Source: Planctomycetota bacterium
Lineage (GTDB): Bacteria; Planctomycetota; UBA1135; UBA2386
DNA: 6,333 bases
NCBI GenBank assembly: GCA_020425885.1
Contig: JAGQRA010000331.1
Location: 1 to 6,333, forward strand
Reading direction: 5' to 3'
How positions within the stretch are numbered: the first letter of the stretch is position 1; each line of letters starts with the position of its first letter. The notes under the pieces were generated by a model. It saw only the letters and a program-made list of their open reading frames with translations, made no database searches and had not been told where the DNA came from. This document shows, in pieces, positions 5,094-6,333 of the stretch. Made by a program: the position numbers and the translations under genes.

Positions 5094-6313
5094 ACCGGCC
5101 TGCCTGCCTGTTGGCCGCGATCGTCGCCTGCCTGTCGGTCGATGCCGCAGTCGCGCAGAGCGGCGGTAATCCGCCGCAGTCGCCGCGCGCGACGATGACG
5201 CAGGATTCGACCGCCGAGAACGCCAAGGCGTCGCTCGGCGAAGCGGGCACCGGCAGCTACGAGTTCCGGCTCAGCTACTACGACAACGACGACAACGGCG
5301 ATGGCAACCCGTTCCTCGACGAGTCGCTGAGCGTCATCGAGCCGGTCGTCTACTTCGACCTCAACGTCACCGACACTTTCAAGGTCTGGTCGCAGCTGAG
5401 CGTCGACGTGGTGTCGAGCGCCTCGATCGAACGGCTGCGCAAGTATCCGCAGCAGTCGGGGGCGTCGGGGGATCTCTACATCGGTGTCGATCTGGGTGTG
5501 ACACATCAGTCGACACCCGAGGTTCAGCTCGGCGGCAACGTGCATGTCAGCAACGAGTACGACTACAACAGCCTGGGTCTGGGCGCCTTCCTCGCCCGCG
5601 ACTACGACGGTCACAACACGACCTTGAAGGCCACCGGCAGCGTCTACCTCGACAGCCTCGACGTGATCCGCTTCAACGGCGTCAACGAGGGCACCGACGA
5701 TCGGTTGGCGCTCAACGGGGCGATCGATTGGTACCAGGTCATCAACCCGCGGACACACGGCGAGTTCGGTCTCGGCCTGACCTACCAGGACGGCATGCTG
5801 TCGACCCCCTACAACGCGGTCGTCGTGCTCGATCCGACGGATCCGCCCAACAACAACCTGCCGAACTACGACCGCGGCACCGAGATCGCCGAGGTGCTGC
5901 CCGATACCCGCTTCCGCGGCGCGCTGCACGGCCGCGTGCGCCATGCGGTGTCGGATCATTGGGCGCTGGAGCTGGGCGGTCGGCTCTATGCCGATGACTG
6001 GGGAGTGGTCAGCAGCACGCTCGAACCGCGCGCCTATACCTGGCTGGTGCAGGACCGCCTGCGCTTGCGCCTGCGCTACCGGTTCTATGCTCAGAGTGCC
6101 GCCGACGGCTACGGGTCGAGCTTCCTGCTCACCGCGCCCGCGATCCGCACCCAGGACTCCGACCTCGGCGCCTTCGACGCGCACACCATGGGCGCCCGCC
6201 TCGATTGGTTCGACGGTGGCGGCTGGCGGGTCGACGTCGGCGGCGACTACACGCTGCGCAGCGACGGGCTGGACTTCCTGTTCCTCAGCATCGGCTCGAG
6301 CCGCAAGTTCTGA
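5090..6313 (+). CDS. DUF3570-type putative outer-membrane beta-barrel protein
   Basis: A 407-residue exported protein. The signal peptide MNRPACLLAAIVACLSVDAAVA is predicted to be cut before QS (22/23). The first in-frame ATG that follows would lose this signal, so a non-ATG start is required: TTG 5090 (TTGA overlap with the upstream stop, GGG eight bases before) or GTG 5081. From about residue 56 the chain alternates polar and hydrophobic residues with many Tyr, Trp and Gly and acidic turns, as in barrel strands (for example EFRLSYYD, LRLRLRYRFYAQ, WRVDVGGDYTL). It ends in SSRKF, with the terminal Phe typical of BAM-inserted proteins. An Asp-rich loop at 65-78 (DxNxDG, then Glu) resembles a calcium loop. 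Partnership with DUF4266, overall length and layout support DUF3570. Role unknown. Whether it is a full barrel or a surface protein needs a structure prediction. Confidence 0.82.
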   Translation: MNRPACLLAAIVACLSVDAAVAQSGGNPPQSPRATMTQDSTAENAKASLGEAGTGSYEFRLSYYDNDDNGDGNPFLDESLSVIEPVVYFDLNVTDTFKVWSQLSVDVVSSASIERLRKYPQQSGASGDLYIGVDLGVTHQSTPEVQLGGNVHVSNEYDYNSLGLGAFLARDYDGHNTTLKATGSVYLDSLDVIRFNGVNEGTDDRLALNGAIDWYQVINPRTHGEFGLGLTYQDGMLSTPYNAVVVLDPTDPPNNNLPNYDRGTEIAEVLPDTRFRGALHGRVRHAVSDHWALELGGRLYADDWGVVSSTLEPRAYTWLVQDRLRLRLRYRFYAQSAADGYGSSFLLTAPAIRTQDSDLGAFDAHTMGARLDWFDGGGWRVDVGGDYTLRSDGLDFLFLSIGSSRKF

Positions 6314-6333
6314 CTCAGCTCGCCTGGACGCCA

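Noticed and set aside
5024..6184. Long open frame (386 codons) antisense to the DUF3570-type gene
   Set aside because: Low-complexity Val/Ala/Arg/Asp composition with no recognisable motif. The sense frame has a signal peptide and a barrel-like pattern.
6315..6333. Possible end of a minus-strand gene (TCA at 6315-6317 reads TGA on the minus strand)
   Set aside because: Only five codons are visible, so coding cannot be judged from this window.

Overview
The window looks like chromosomal DNA of a Gram-negative bacterium with high G+C (by eye about two thirds G+C, with codon third positions mostly G or C). Evidence for a Gram-negative cell is two lipoproteins with clear lipoboxes and a signal-peptide-bearing protein that ends in Phe, like an outer-membrane beta-barrel. 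The tRNA gene encodes its own CCA end. A proteobacterium, perhaps a gammaproteobacterium, is the best guess, but no gene here fixes the taxon.

Layout: (1) Bases 3-3247, plus strand. A clostripain-like (peptidase family C11) cysteine protease, cut at its N-terminus by the window edge, is joined by a 4-base ATGA overlap to a 353-residue lipoprotein with two similar domains. The two look translationally coupled and may act together in the envelope. (2) Bases 3274-3349, plus strand. A tRNA-Arg(TCT) gene starts 26 bases after the lipoprotein stop, with a plausible promoter inside the end of that CDS. It has two imperfect stem pairs. (3) Bases 3375-4666, minus strand. Three small VOC (glyoxalase/bleomycin-resistance fold) genes lie head to tail, transcribed from 4666 down to 3375. 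The first is PhnB-like and the other two are generic VOC proteins. (4) Bases 4667-4826. A divergent intergenic region. (5) Bases 4827-6313, plus strand. A small DUF4266-type lipoprotein with a Gly-rich Cys-Gly-Cys tail overlaps a DUF3570-type putative outer-membrane barrel protein that has no usable ATG start. This pair is the least understood part of the window. From memory, such pairs recur in Gram-negative genomes, often near ApbE-type flavin transferases and thioredoxin-like genes. No such partner is visible here.

Nothing in the window indicates phage, transposon, CRISPR or other mobile DNA. The most promising leads are the DUF4266/DUF3570 pair, the protease-lipoprotein pair, and the VOC triplet. 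Functions beyond family level are inference.
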